Shown piece after piece: positions 19,873 through 29,308 of a stretch of DNA of 64,000 bases (position 1 is its first letter; each line of letters opens with the position of its first letter). Origin of the DNA: Streptacidiphilus sp. 4-A2 (lineage in GTDB: Bacteria > Actinomycetota > Actinomycetes > Streptomycetales > Streptomycetaceae); the NCBI GenBank assembly GCA_014284505.1, contig JAAFYY010000001.1:5443845-5507844 (forward strand), given 5' to 3'. The notes below the pieces were generated by a model that was given only the letters and a program-made list of their open reading frames with translations, was not told the DNA's origin and made no database searches. The position numbers were made by a program, and so were the translations under genes.

Positions 19873-22702
19873 CGAGTTGTTCCTTCCGGTGCGGTCGCGT
19901 GGTCGCGGGCTGGCTGACGGCCGCGGTCGTCGTCGGGTGCGGGACGGTCCCCGGCGGAACCGTCCTCAGCGGGACGGTCCCCGGCGGTGTCCGCCGCGAA
20001 GGGTCTGCGGTCCGGCTCCTGGCCGCGCAGCCCGGGCTGTGCCTGGGACAGCGGCTCATGCCGGGCCGCGGGCAGGGAAAGCACCATGGTCAGGCCGCCG
20101 CCGGGGGTGTCCTCGGGGCCGAGCGTGCCGCCCATGGCCTCGGCCAGCCCGCGGGAGAGCGCGAGTCCGAGGCCGACGCCGGTGCCGTTGTCGGTGTCGC
20201 CGAGCCGCTGGAACGGCTGGAAGATCCGGTCCCGGTCCTCGGGCGGCAGGCCCTGGCCGCGGTCGATCACCCGCAGTTCCACCCGGTCGCCGTGGGCGCT
20301 CGCGGTGAGCAGCACCGGCGTACCCGCGGGCGTGTGCCGTACGCCGTTGGCGATGAGGTTGGCCAGCACCCGCTCCAGCAGCGGCGGGTCGGCGAGCACC
20401 GGCGGCGCGGCCTCCAGGCCGCGGGCGGAGACCGGTGCCACGTCGATACCGGCCAGCGAGCCGAGGGCGGTCGAGTAGACCTCGTCCAGGGCGGTGGGCT
20501 GGAGGTCCAGGGTGAGCGCCCCGGCCTGGAGCCGGCTCATGTCCAGCAGGTTCTCCACCAGCCGGGTGAGCTTGTCCAGTGCCTCCTCGGCGGTGGCCAG
20601 CAGCTCCCGCTGGTCCTCCGGGCTGAACTCGACATCCTCGCTGCGCAGTGAGCTGACCGAGGCGAGGGCGACGGCCAGCGGGGTGCGCAGGTCGTGGCTG
20701 ACCGCGGCCAGCAGCGCGGTGCGCAGCCGGTCGGCGGCCTTGACCGGCTCCACCTCGGCCGCGGCCTCGGCCAGCCGGGCACGCTCCAGGGCGACGGAGA
20801 CATGGGCGGCGAACACCGAGAGCACCCGCCGGTCGGCGGCGGGGAGGCTGCGGCCGCGCAGCACCAGCACCGAGTCGGCGCCGACCGCGATCTCCTCAAC
20901 CGCGTCGCTGTGCTCGGGCTCGGCCCGGTCGCGGCGGCCGCCGTCGGCTCCGGCGGCATTGTCAGTGGCGGGTGCCAGTATGTCGTCCGGAGCCGGGGCA
21001 GGGCCGCGACCAGCTCCGCGGAGGACCCCGCTACCGGATCGCCGTTACGCGCAGGGTCACGCTCACCATGCCGAAGGTCTCCCGCAGCCGGGCGAGCAGC
21101 GCCGGCACGGCCTCGTCGCCGCGCAGCACGCTGCCGGCGACGGCGGAGAGCGTCTCCGCCTCGGCGGTGGCCCGCGCGGCCCGGCTGGCGAGCCGGGTGG
21201 CGTGGTCCACGATGCTGGCCACGATGATCGCGACGACGGCGAAGACGCACAGCGCCAGCACGTTGTTGGGTCGGAGATGGTGAACCGGTGGATCGGCGGA
21301 TGAAGTAGTAGTTCAGCAGCAGCGAGGCGGTGAGGGAGGCGACCAGGGCGGAGATCACCCCGCCGAGGCAGGCGTGCCGACGACGGCGAGCAGGAACAAC
21401 AGAATGTCGCTGGTGGTGTTGACCGACGAGCGCAAGCTGCGTGAGCAGCCCGGTCAGCAGCGCGGGCACGAGCAGCCCGGCCACGGCTCCGGCGGTACGC
21501 AGCCGCCCGTGAGCGCATCCGCCCGGCAGGGGCAGCCTGCGTCCGCTGCCGGACTTTCATGGGTCACCATGTGGACGTCGATGTCGCCGGAGAGCTCCAC
21601 CGTGGTCTCACCGATGCCGCGGCCGGTGAGCGCGCGCACCAGTCGGCTGCGCCTACTGGTGCCCAGCACCAGCTGGGTCGCGTTCTCGGCGGGCGAAGTC
21701 CAGCGCGCGCGGGATGTCGTCGCGACGACGGAGTGGGCGCTGCCGCCGAGGGTCTCCACCAGCTGGCGCTGGGCGGCGAGGGCGGCCGGATTGGCGTCGG
21801 TCAGCCCGTCGCTGCGGGCGACATGGACGGCGAGCAGCTCGCGCGCCGAGCGGTCGGCGATCCGGGAGGCGCGGCGGATCAGGGTCTCCCCTCGGGGCCG
21901 CCGGTGAGCGCGACCACCACCGCTCCCGGGTCCCAGACCCGGCTTATGCCGTGTTCGGCACGGTAGGTCTGGAGGCCCTCGTCGACCCGTCGGCGAGCCA
22001 CAGCAGCGCGAGCTCGCGCAGCGCGGTCAGGTTGCCGACCCGGAAGTAGTTGGAGAGCGCGCATCGACCTTCTCCGCGGTGTAGACATTGCCATGGGCCA
22101 TCCGGCGGCGCAGGCCCTCGGGGCCATGTCGACCAGTTCGATCTGGTCGGCCCGGCGGACCACCTCGTCCGGGACGGTCTCCCGCTGCGGCACCCCGGTG
22201 ATCGTCTGGACCACGTCGTTCAGCGACTCCAGGTGCTGGACGTTGACCGTGGTCAGCACGTCGATTCCGGCGTCGAGCAGTTCCTGACGTCCTGCCAGCG
22301 CTTGTCGTGGCGCCCGCCGGGATGTTGGTGTGGGCGAGCTCGTCCACCAGGGCGACCTCGGACGGCGGGCGATCACCGCCTCGGTGTCCATCTCGGTGAA
22401 CCCGAGCCGCGGTAGTCCCGGTGCAGCCGGGGTATCACCTCTAGACCGTCCAGCCGGTCCTCGGTGTGGCGGCGCGAGTGGCACTCGACGTAGGCGACGA
22501 CCACGTCGCTGCCGCGGTCCTGCCGCCGCCGGGCCTCGTCCAGCATCCGGTAGGTCTTGCCGACTCCCGGGGCCGCGCCGAGCAGCACCTTCAGACGTCC
22601 TCGGCCTGCACCGGAGCGCGCGTAGTACGCGGGGCTGTCGTACTGGTGCGACACCTGCGGCGTTTCCTTCCCGCTGCGGTCGTTCCCACGATGGGAACTC
22701 AT
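19869..22702 (-). CDS. kdpD: KdpD, potassium-sensing histidine kinase (many frame breaks)
   Basis: Pieces in all three frames add up to a full-length KdpD of ~945 codons. The N-terminal KdpD domain has the Walker A RLKVLLGAAPGVGKTYRML, FTEMDTEAVIARRP, LVDELAHTN, and QHLESLNDVVQTITGVPQRE. A Usp-like domain follows (WDPGAVVVALTGGPEG, LLAVHVARSDGLTDANP-like, TQLVLGTSRRSRLVRAL), then the membrane region, then the kinase: SHDLRTPLAVALASVSSL (H-box), NLIANGVRHTP (N-box), DRGQGLPPEDRDRIF and GTGVGLGLALSRGLAEAMG. It senses potassium or turgor and phosphorylates KdpE. At least eight breaks lie between about 20950 and 22430; the kinase core from 19869 to ~20870 is intact. ATG 22717 is another possible start. 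Confidence 0.88.
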
Positions 22703-22917
22703 TGCAGGCAACCGCATGACACCTCTGATGAGCAGCGGCGTTAACGCTTTCCTGACACGCACCGCGGCGGTGCTTACGCAATCTTGACCTGCATCGGCCA
22801 TCCGGCCCGGCCGCGCCCCGCGCTCGCGGCGCGGCGCCGCCCGGAGCGGCGAGGCCGACGGCTCCGGCCCGCGGACTCCCGGGGCCGGGCACCGGGTCCT
22901 GACCTGGCCGTCCGGGG

Positions 22918-23455
22918 CTATGCCTCCAGCCGCAGCCGCAGCCGGCACACCGTGGCACCGGTACCGCGGCGGACCGCGTGCGCGATCAACGAGCTGCGGC
23001 GGTCGTGCAGCGGCCAGGTCCAACCGCGCCGACCAGGACGACACCAGCGAGTGGGTGCGGACCGGGGCCTTGGGGATGCGGCCGAGTGGGAGCTGCTCCG
23101 CTGTTCACTCGTAGGAGTGATGTATCCGGGAGAAACGCAGGACCAGCGGGAGCGTGATAGAGATGATCCAGGGACCCTCGGTGAACGTGGTGAGGGTCTC
23201 CACAGCGGTTGCTGCTGCCGTGAGCAGGGCGCCGAATCCATTGAGAGCTGCTTTGCCCCGCCAGCCGGGCGCCCGGTTCAGGTACCAGTGCCGGACCATC
23301 CCGACCTGGCAGATGGTGAAGCCGACAAAGACACCGATCGCGAACAGCGGGACCAGGCTGTTCGCGATCCCGCCCGAGCCGACGAGCAGTCCGGCGAAGG
23401 CCGGCGCAAGGGCCGGCCTCCGCCACACCGCCCGTGTTCCTGCCGGCTCACCCAT
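22918..23455 (-). pseudogene. C-terminal remnant of a KimA/APC-family permease
   Basis: Only the last membrane segments of an APC-superfamily transporter can be read: GGIANSLVPLFAIGVFVGFTICQVGMVRHW, then WRGKAALNGFGALLTAAATAV and GPWIISITLPLVLRFSRIHHSYE, then a broken soluble tail containing THSLVVV-like sequence. The motif P-L-F/Y-A-I-G-V-F-x-x-F-T is typical of KimA-like potassium importers and related amino-acid permeases. More than 300 N-terminal residues are missing: just upstream lies unrelated sequence and then the end of the MBL-fold gene. Unlike the other broken genes, base insertions cannot restore it, so this looks like true decay. Its place before kdpDE suggests a former potassium-transport unit. 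Confidence 0.6.
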
Positions 23456-23647
23456 GAGCTGCGCACCTCCGTGTCGGAGACGCTGCTCATGCCGGCCTCT
23501 CGGCGCCGCGCCCACCTGCGGCATTGACGGAACCTCAGCGACCTGCCGTCCCGCCCTACCGCGTTCCTGACGGCGGGGCGGGGCCATGGCGGCCATGCCC
23601 GGGAGCAGACCCGGACAACAGGTACGAACGGCGGGCTGCGGCCCGCG

Positions 23648-24987
23648 TTACAGCGCGCGCCCCGCGAAGTCGTAGCGGGTCGCGTACCGCGCCACCACCC
23701 GGCTGGTGCCGGTGGGTGGATGCAGACGGGAGGGAGCAGTCGTGTGGATCGGAAAGACGGTGCTCGGGCGCATCCGCTCCAGCATCGTGTGCAGGTGGTC
23801 CTGGCTCGCGTGGCCGGAGCAGCCGATCTGCCGCAGCCGGATGCCCAGCGCCGACAGCCAGTCGGTGAAGGGTTCCAGCGCGGCTCGAAGGGGCCCAGCG
23901 GCTCGCCGTTGGCGTGCACGAAGACGCTCTCCGGGCAGCCTTCGCCGACCGGCAGGTCCAGCAGCGAGGGCAGGTCGTCCGGGTCGGGCACGACGATGTA
24001 CGCGGACGGGGCGTCATGGACGTCGGCCCACGACGCCTGCTCGGCGGCGAGCACGCCCTCCACCCCGAGCAGCCGCAGGAAGGCCGCGGTGGCTGAGGGC
24101 CAGATGACACGGCGTCCGGCCGCCTCGGCGATGCCGAGGAACGCCCGCACCCGGTCCAGGTCACGCGGGTACAGCGAGAGCAGGACCAGCCCCGGGGTCT
24201 GTTCCAGGACGGCGGTGAAGTCCCGCTGGACGTCGTTCTCGTCCGGAGGGGGCCGCTCATGTCCCAGCCCAGGGTGGTGCCCTCGGTGGCGAGGACTTCG
24301 CACCCGGCCGCGCGGTCGACGAAGTCCCAGGCCCGCTCCGGGTGGTGGCCGTGGAACCGGATGTCCCCGGTGAACGCCAGTGTCCCGGCCGAGGTGCGGA
24401 CCAGGTATCCGCTGGCCCCGGGGACGTCGTGGTCCACCAGGACGCACTCGACCTCCATCGGTCCGACCTGGGTCCGCTGCCCGTCGGCGAGCCGCCGCCA
24501 CACGGGGTCGCCGTGGGTGAGGCCCTGTCCGGTGGCGCTGAGCGCCTCCAGCAGGTCGACCGCGTCGGTGTGGGCGTGCACCGCGACGTCCTCACGCAGG
24601 AAGCCGGCCAGCCCGACGTGGTCGATGTGCGGGTGGCTCACAAAGACGGCGGTCTCACCGATCGGGTCGCCGAGCTCCCCGGCCAGCCGTGCCCCGGCGG
24701 CAGACGATCCGCCGGGGGTCGAGCCGCCCGGCGTCGATCCGCCGCGCCTGCCCGAGTCGGGGTCGCGCGGCCGGGTCGAACAGGCCCGGGATCCGCGGAG
24801 CGGCGTTCATCCGCAGCCGGTCGGAGAGCTCACGCCCGGGGCGCAGCTGGACCGGGCGGCGGAAGGGGTCCCGGCCGGAGGGGATGTCCAGGCCGATGTC
24901 CAGCAGCACGCGGTGGCCGCCGTCCTCGATCATGATCTTGCTTCCGCCGATGACGCCGAGGCCACCCCAGAATTCGATGGCGACCAT
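23648..24987 (-). CDS. RNase J-like metallo-beta-lactamase-fold hydrolase (frame breaks)
   Basis: Starts at ATG 24987 (MVAIEFWGGLGVIGGSKIMI), six bases after the HAD stop. The order is that of RNase J/beta-CASP-like proteins: N-terminal GGxxxIGG-type strand, the metal site VFVSHPHIDHVGLAG (H-x-H-x-D-H), LVDHDVPGASGYLV, LAFTGDIRFHG, and after later breaks the C-terminal GHASQDHLHTMLERMRP and FPIHTTAP-like histidine motif. In true RNase J these act on RNA; this protein is divergent and sits in a transporter operon, so a small-molecule or unusual phosphodiester substrate is equally possible. Breaks near 24690, 24250 and 23890; stop TAA 23648-23650. Confidence 0.72.
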
Positions 24988-24993
24988 AGATCC

Positions 24994-25735
24994 TCAATTC
25001 CTATCAGCGGTCGACCGGGCTCCAGCCCAGGTCCTTACGGTGTCGAGCAGGTCCTCGACGAGCGGCGCACTGCCGTGCGCGGGGCCGTCGGCCCGGCCGA
25101 AACGGTCGATATAGGCGCCGACCGCGCCGAGCCGCAGGCCCGGTTCGATGTCGTTGCGCCAGTGGTCGCCGACCACCAGCAGCCTGGCGCCGTCGGCGGC
25201 CGCGACCGGCTCCGGGCCCTGCGGCAGGCCGAGTTCGCGGCGGAGCAGCCGGTCCAGGCCGACGGGCTTGCCGGTGCCCGCGATCACCTCGTCCACCAGC
25301 GGCAGCACCTCAAGCCGCTGGAGCAGGGGATCGAGCCCCTCCCTGGGGCTGTTGGTGGCAAGCACCACCCGAACCCCTGGGACCGCAGCCCGGCCAGGAG
25401 TTCGGCATACCCGGCCGGTACCTCCAGCTCGATCCCGGGCCCGGCCATCCTGGCCCGGGTCTCGGTGAAGGCGGCGTTGAGCGCCGCCTGGTCCAGCCCG
25501 AGGCGGCGGCCGAGCACCGCGACGGACTCCCAGCCGTCGACGGCCTCGGGCAGCACCGAGGCGCCCTGGTCGAGGTAGCGGTCGACCCCGTCCAGCAGTT
25601 CCCGGCCGGCCCGGGATCCAGCCGGTGTGCGGCCCGCTCGGCGTAGTAGTGGACCGGGGCGTCGCCCCGGTACAGGGTTCCGTCGAAGTCGGTCACCAGC
25701 ACCAGCTGCTGGGGTTCCATCAGATTGTCAGCCAC
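24994..25735 (-). CDS. HAD-family phosphatase (frame breaks)
   Basis: Begins at GTG 25735, overlapping the permease stop, with GGAGGT as ribosome binding site. HAD motifs are present: LVTDFDGTLYRGD (motif I), LATNSPREGL (motif II) and LLVVGDHWRNDIEPGLRLG (motif IV), with lysine in GTGKPVG as motif III. A helical cap lies between motifs I and II. Length is ~247 codons. Breaks near 25610 and 25370. Cargo from the coupled importer could be a phosphate ester that this enzyme dephosphorylates after uptake; that is inferred from context only. Confidence 0.75.
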
Positions 25736-26654
25736 GAACACCTCCGGTGGCGGCCATCGCCCCGGTGATGAACTGCCGTTGCAGGGAAAGGAAGAGCACC
25801 AGCACGGGGATGGTGGTGAAGGTGACCGCCGCGCACATGGCGGTGAAGTCGGTGCCGTCGGCACCGGCGAAGCTGGACACGCCCACCTCGATCGGCTGGA
25901 CGCTGGGGCTGGTCGTCATGATCAGCGGCCACAGGAAGGAGTTCCAGCTGGCCATGAAGGTGTTGAGGCCGATGATCAGCAGCGCCGGCCGCACCATCGG
26001 CATACCGATGTGCCAGAGCATCCGCATCCGCCCCGCGCCGTCCAGTTCGGCGGCGTCGAACAGCTCGGTGGGCAGCCCCAGGAAGAACTGCCGGACCAGG
26101 AAGATCCCGAAGACGCTGGCGCCGAACGGGATGATCTGGATCCAGTAGGTGTTCAGCCAGTTGATGTCGGTGGCGATGGCGTAGTCAGGGATCAGCAGCA
26201 CCGTGGTGGGCACCAGCAGCACCGACAGCATCAGCACGAACAGGGCGTTCCGGCCCCGGAAGCGCATGACGCCGAAGGCGAACCCGGCGAGCAGCGAGGT
26301 GACCAGGGTCAGCGCCGTGGTGGCCGCGCCGACCAGGACGGTGTTCAGGAAGAACCGGCCCCAGGGCTCGGCGGCCCAGGCCCGCGAGTAGTTGTTCCAG
26401 TGCCAGTGCGGCAGCAGGATGCCGGAGAGCGAGGCGGTCGCGCTCGGGGAGTTCAGCGAGGTGGCGACCACGTAGTAGAAGGGCAGCAGGACCACCAGGC
26501 CGACCAGCACCGCGACCGTCCGGCTGACCGCGGTGCCGGTCCGCGAACTGCCGACCGGTCGGCCGGGTCGCGCCGAGGCGCGCCGCCGGAGCGAACCCCG
26601 GCGACGCACCTCGGTCCGGTCGCCCGTGCGGGCGCCAAGTGCAGCGAAGGTCAC
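25728..26654 (-). CDS. Carbohydrate ABC transporter permease, MalG/UgpE type
   Basis: An intact 308-residue inner-membrane permease starting at GTG 26654, which overlaps the binding-protein stop by 4 nt. It has a basic cytoplasmic leader, six membrane segments and the EAA loop FDAAELDGAGRMRMLWHIGMPMVRP that docks the ATPase. It pairs with the permease at 28121-29095. No ATPase gene is present; streptomycetes commonly supply the shared ATPase MsiK for such CUT1 importers. Confidence 0.9.
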   Translation of the reverse strand: MTFAALGARTGDRTEVRRRGSLRRRASARPGRPVGSSRTGTAVSRTVAVLVGLVVLLPFYYVVATSLNSPSATASLSGILLPHWHWNNYSRAWAAEPWGRFFLNTVLVGAATTALTLVTSLLAGFAFGVMRFRGRNALFVLMLSVLLVPTTVLLIPDYAIATDINWLNTYWIQIIPFGASVFGIFLVRQFFLGLPTELFDAAELDGAGRMRMLWHIGMPMVRPALLIIGLNTFMASWNSFLWPLIMTTSPSVQPIEVGVSSFAGADGTDFTAMCAAVTFTTIPVLVLFLSLQRQFITGAMAATGGVRG

Positions 26655-27949
26655 TGGTCGGCCTGCTTGTCCGCCTGGGCTGCCTTCTGGGCCGCGTTCA
26701 GCGCCGTGGCCGGGTCCTCGTTCTTCTCCAGGACCGCCTGGATCGCGACGACCTCCTCGCCCTCGGCCTGCTGGACCCAGGCGTAGGGCGGCTGCGGCAC
26801 GGCGTACTCAAGGGCGGCGACGGCCGTGGTCATGTACGGGTTCTTGGCGATGAAGGAGCTCATCAGCGGCAGCGCCGCCGAGGTCACCGGGAGATAGCCG
26901 GTCTGCTCGGACCACTGCGCCTGGCTGGAGGCCGAGGCCAGGAACTGCATGTACTTCCAGCCGGCGGACTGCTGGGCCGGGGAGGCGTCGGCGAACATGG
27001 CCACGTTGGTGCCGGACATGATGTTGCTCGGCGTGCCGGAGGGGCCGGTCGGCAGCACCTCGGTGCCCAGGGTGAACTTGCCGCCCACGGCCTGGTTCTC
27101 GTAGTAGTACCCGGCCGCGCTGCTCAGGTCGAACACGCCCTTCTCCGCGCCGAGGGCGGTCTCGCCGGGGTAGTCCGTGCCGACGCCGAGCGCGCCCTCG
27201 TTCTCCAGGGTGCGCATGTAGGTGAGCGCCTTGACCGCAGCCGGGCTGTTCAGTTGCGGGGTGCCGTCGGGGGCGATGTCCGGGGTGCCGTAGGCGTCGG
27301 CGAGCGCCGCGAACAGGGTCTGGCCGCCGGCCGGGGAGGCGCTGGAGCCCGGGTCCACGGTGATCGCGGTGACGCCCTTGCCGGAGACGGCCTTGGCGTC
27401 GGTGGCGAACTGGTCCCAGGTGGTGGGCGCGGTCAGGCCCTTGGCCTTCAGCATGTTCTGGTTGTAGTAGATGACCTGGACGCTCTTGTTGAACGGCCAC
27501 ATCCACAGCTTGCCGTCGGGCAGCTTGAGGTCGTTCTGGACCCCGGTGTAGAAGGCGGAGAGACCGGCCGGGCTGTTGCTGCCCGCGTACTGGCTGACCG
27601 GCAGGATCGCGTCGCTGTTGGCGAAGGTCGCCGCCCAGCTCTCGTACACCTGGCCGAGGGTCGGCGCGTTGTGGGCGGAGACGCCGGCCGTCTCCTTAGC
27701 GAGCAGGTTGCCGTAGCTGGTCTGGTACTCAAGGTTGACGGTGATGTCCGGGTTGGCCTTCTCGAAGGCGTTGGTCAGCGCCACCAGCGTGGACTTCTGA
27801 GTGCCACTGTCCATGATCGACATAAAGCTGATGCTGACCTTGCCGCCGGCCTTGGCGGTGGTGCCGCTGGAGGAGGAGGAACAGCCGGCCAGGGCAACCA
27901 GCGCGGTGGCGGAGGCGAGCAGTACGACGCTGCTGCGGGTACGGGACAT
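26651..27949 (-). CDS. Extracellular solute-binding lipoprotein, UgpB/MalE type
   Basis: An intact 432-residue protein with a lipoprotein signal: MSRTRSSVVLLASATALVALAGC, cleaved before the cysteine. The mature part is family-1 solute-binding: FEKANPDITVNLEYQTSYGNLL, KLWMWPFNKSVQVIYYNQNML, PTTWDQFATDAKAV, and late MSGTNVAMFADASPAQQ with GWKYMQFLAS. The similarity to UgpB (M/T-S-G-x-N block, P-x-N-x-S/K-V-x-x-x-Y-N) suggests sn-glycerol-3-phosphate, a glycerophosphodiester or an oligosaccharide as ligand. It is second in the operon permease-binding protein-permease-HAD-MBL, an unusual order. Confidence 0.9.
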   Translation of the reverse strand: MSRTRSSVVLLASATALVALAGCSSSSSGTTAKAGGKVSISFMSIMDSGTQKSTLVALTNAFEKANPDITVNLEYQTSYGNLLAKETAGVSAHNAPTLGQVYESWAATFANSDAILPVSQYAGSNSPAGLSAFYTGVQNDLKLPDGKLWMWPFNKSVQVIYYNQNMLKAKGLTAPTTWDQFATDAKAVSGKGVTAITVDPGSSASPAGGQTLFAALADAYGTPDIAPDGTPQLNSPAAVKALTYMRTLENEGALGVGTDYPGETALGAEKGVFDLSSAAGYYYENQAVGGKFTLGTEVLPTGPSGTPSNIMSGTNVAMFADASPAQQSAGWKYMQFLASASSQAQWSEQTGYLPVTSAALPLMSSFIAKNPYMTTAVAALEYAVPQPPYAWVQQAEGEEVVAIQAVLEKNEDPATALNAAQKAAQADKQADQ

Positions 27950-27996
27950 GTCGGGTTTACCCCTTGGATAGACGGGAGGACACAGGCACTGCCGTG

Positions 27997-28067
27997 GAGG
28001 TGAAGCGGTTGAGGGTGAAGCGGTTGAGGGTGAAGCGCTTTGCGGGTGGTGCGGTTGAGGGTGAAGC
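27997..28067. repeat. 15-bp tandem repeats between permease and binding-protein genes
   Basis: GAGGGTGAAGCGGTT units at 27997-28010 (one base short), 28011-28025 and 28026-28040 (GCGCTT end), with another at 28057-28067. They lie in the 170-bp gap ahead of the binding-protein start, so they are in its mRNA leader. Confidence 0.75.
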
Positions 28068-28120
28068 AGTCGGGCGTGGCCGGGCGGGCCGGGCGGAGCC
28101 GCGGGTGGCTCCGCCCGGGT

Positions 28121-29095
28121 TCAGCCGAGCCGGGCGATATTGCTGGAGGACCAGCGGCGGAGCAGCGTGAAGGCCGCGGTGACCAGGAACAGGACCACCG
28201 CCAGCGCCGCCCCGTATCCGGTGTGGAAGAGCAGGAAGGCCTCCTGGTAGAGGAGGTAGCTGAGCGTCGTGGTGGCGTAGTCGGGGCCGCCCGAGCTCAT
28301 CTCGTAGAACTGGGTGAACGCCTGCAGCGAGGTGATGCTGGTGATCACGACCACGAAGGTGGTGACCGGACGCAGCTGCGGCCAGGTGATGTGCCAGAAC
28401 TCCTGCCAGGCGTTGGCGCCGTCCATCCGGGCGGCCTCGCTCATCTCGGTGGAGAGCACGGACAGTCCGCCCAGGAAGAGCACCACGGTGAAGCCCACCT
28501 CGTGCCACAGGCTGAAGACGATCACCGAGGGCATGGCCCAGGTGGACGACTGGAGCCACTGTTCGGTCGGCAGGTGCAGCACCCTCAACAGGCTGTTGGC
28601 GAGGCCGAACTGGGGGTTGAAGATCCACACCCAGGCCACCGAGGTGGCCACCACCGGGGTGATGTAGGGGGCGAAGACCGCGACCCGGACCCCGTTGAGC
28701 AGCTTCCCGCCCCGTTGCAGCAGCAGCGCGATGGCGAGGCCGAGCACGGTCCCGCCGATCACCGTCGCCCCGCTGAAGTACAGCGAGCGCCAGGCGCTGC
28801 TGAGGAAGCTGGGCGTGCTGGAGCTGAACAGCGTCTGGTAGTTGGCGAAGCCGATGTACTTGGACATGGACGTGTTCAGTACGTTCCACTTGAAGGTGCT
28901 GATGTAGATCGTGTAGGCGGTGGGGGCGATGACGAAGACCGCGAAGATCAACAGCGCCGGGGCCGGATAGAGCCAGCCGATGGGACTCTCACGTGCCCGT
29001 TTGATGCGCCGCGCGGGGTGGTCCGCCCTGCCCGCGCGGACGTCTCGCTGTAGTGCGCCATTCGCCAACTCCGCATTTCGGTCCAGCTCTGCCAA
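28121..29095 (-). CDS. Carbohydrate ABC transporter permease, MalF/UgpA type
   Basis: An intact 324-residue permease, first gene of the importer operon. Six membrane segments begin with WLYPAPALLIFAVFVIAPTAYTIY; a periplasmic loop follows with FKWNVLNTSMSKYIGFANYQTL; the EAA loop is SEAARMDGANAWQEFWHITWPQLRP. It forms the transmembrane channel with the permease at 25728-26654. The start near 29095 (MAELDRNAEL) has no obvious strong ribosome binding site. Confidence 0.9.
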   Translation of the reverse strand: MAELDRNAELANGALQRDVRAGRADHPARRIKRARESPIGWLYPAPALLIFAVFVIAPTAYTIYISTFKWNVLNTSMSKYIGFANYQTLFSSSTPSFLSSAWRSLYFSGATVIGGTVLGLAIALLLQRGGKLLNGVRVAVFAPYITPVVATSVAWVWIFNPQFGLANSLLRVLHLPTEQWLQSSTWAMPSVIVFSLWHEVGFTVVLFLGGLSVLSTEMSEAARMDGANAWQEFWHITWPQLRPVTTFVVVITSITSLQAFTQFYEMSSGGPDYATTTLSYLLYQEAFLLFHTGYGAALAVVLFLVTAAFTLLRRWSSSNIARLG

Positions 29096-29245
29096 GAACG
29101 AGTGAAACGCGCGTAGATAGCGTGTCTATGTCAATCAGGCGAACAGTCGGTGACAACCGTCAAACAGGAACTGTCCTTGTGTCATCCTGGAAGGCTGGCC
29201 ATCTCCACATATCTTGACGGACAGTCAGAACACGGAGCACACAAG

Positions 29246-29280
29246 GCCGCCGCCCCGGTCGCCAGGACCGGGGCGGCGGC
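29246..29280 (-). terminator. Strong hairpin after the four-helix membrane gene
   Basis: Perfect 15-bp arms GCCGCCGCCCCGGTC (29246-29260) and GACCGGGGCGGCGGC (29266-29280) with a 5-nt loop, 28 bp beyond the minus-strand stop at 29309. It separates that gene from the importer operon promoter at about 29096-29245. Confidence 0.85.
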
Positions 29281-29308
29281 GTGGGCTGTCACGGCAGCCG
29301 GGGCGGGC

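Noticed and set aside
22735..22917. A kdpFABC operon or kdpF-like peptide upstream of kdpD.
   Set aside because: The sequence is GC-rich spacer without any membrane-like frame or P-type ATPase motif.
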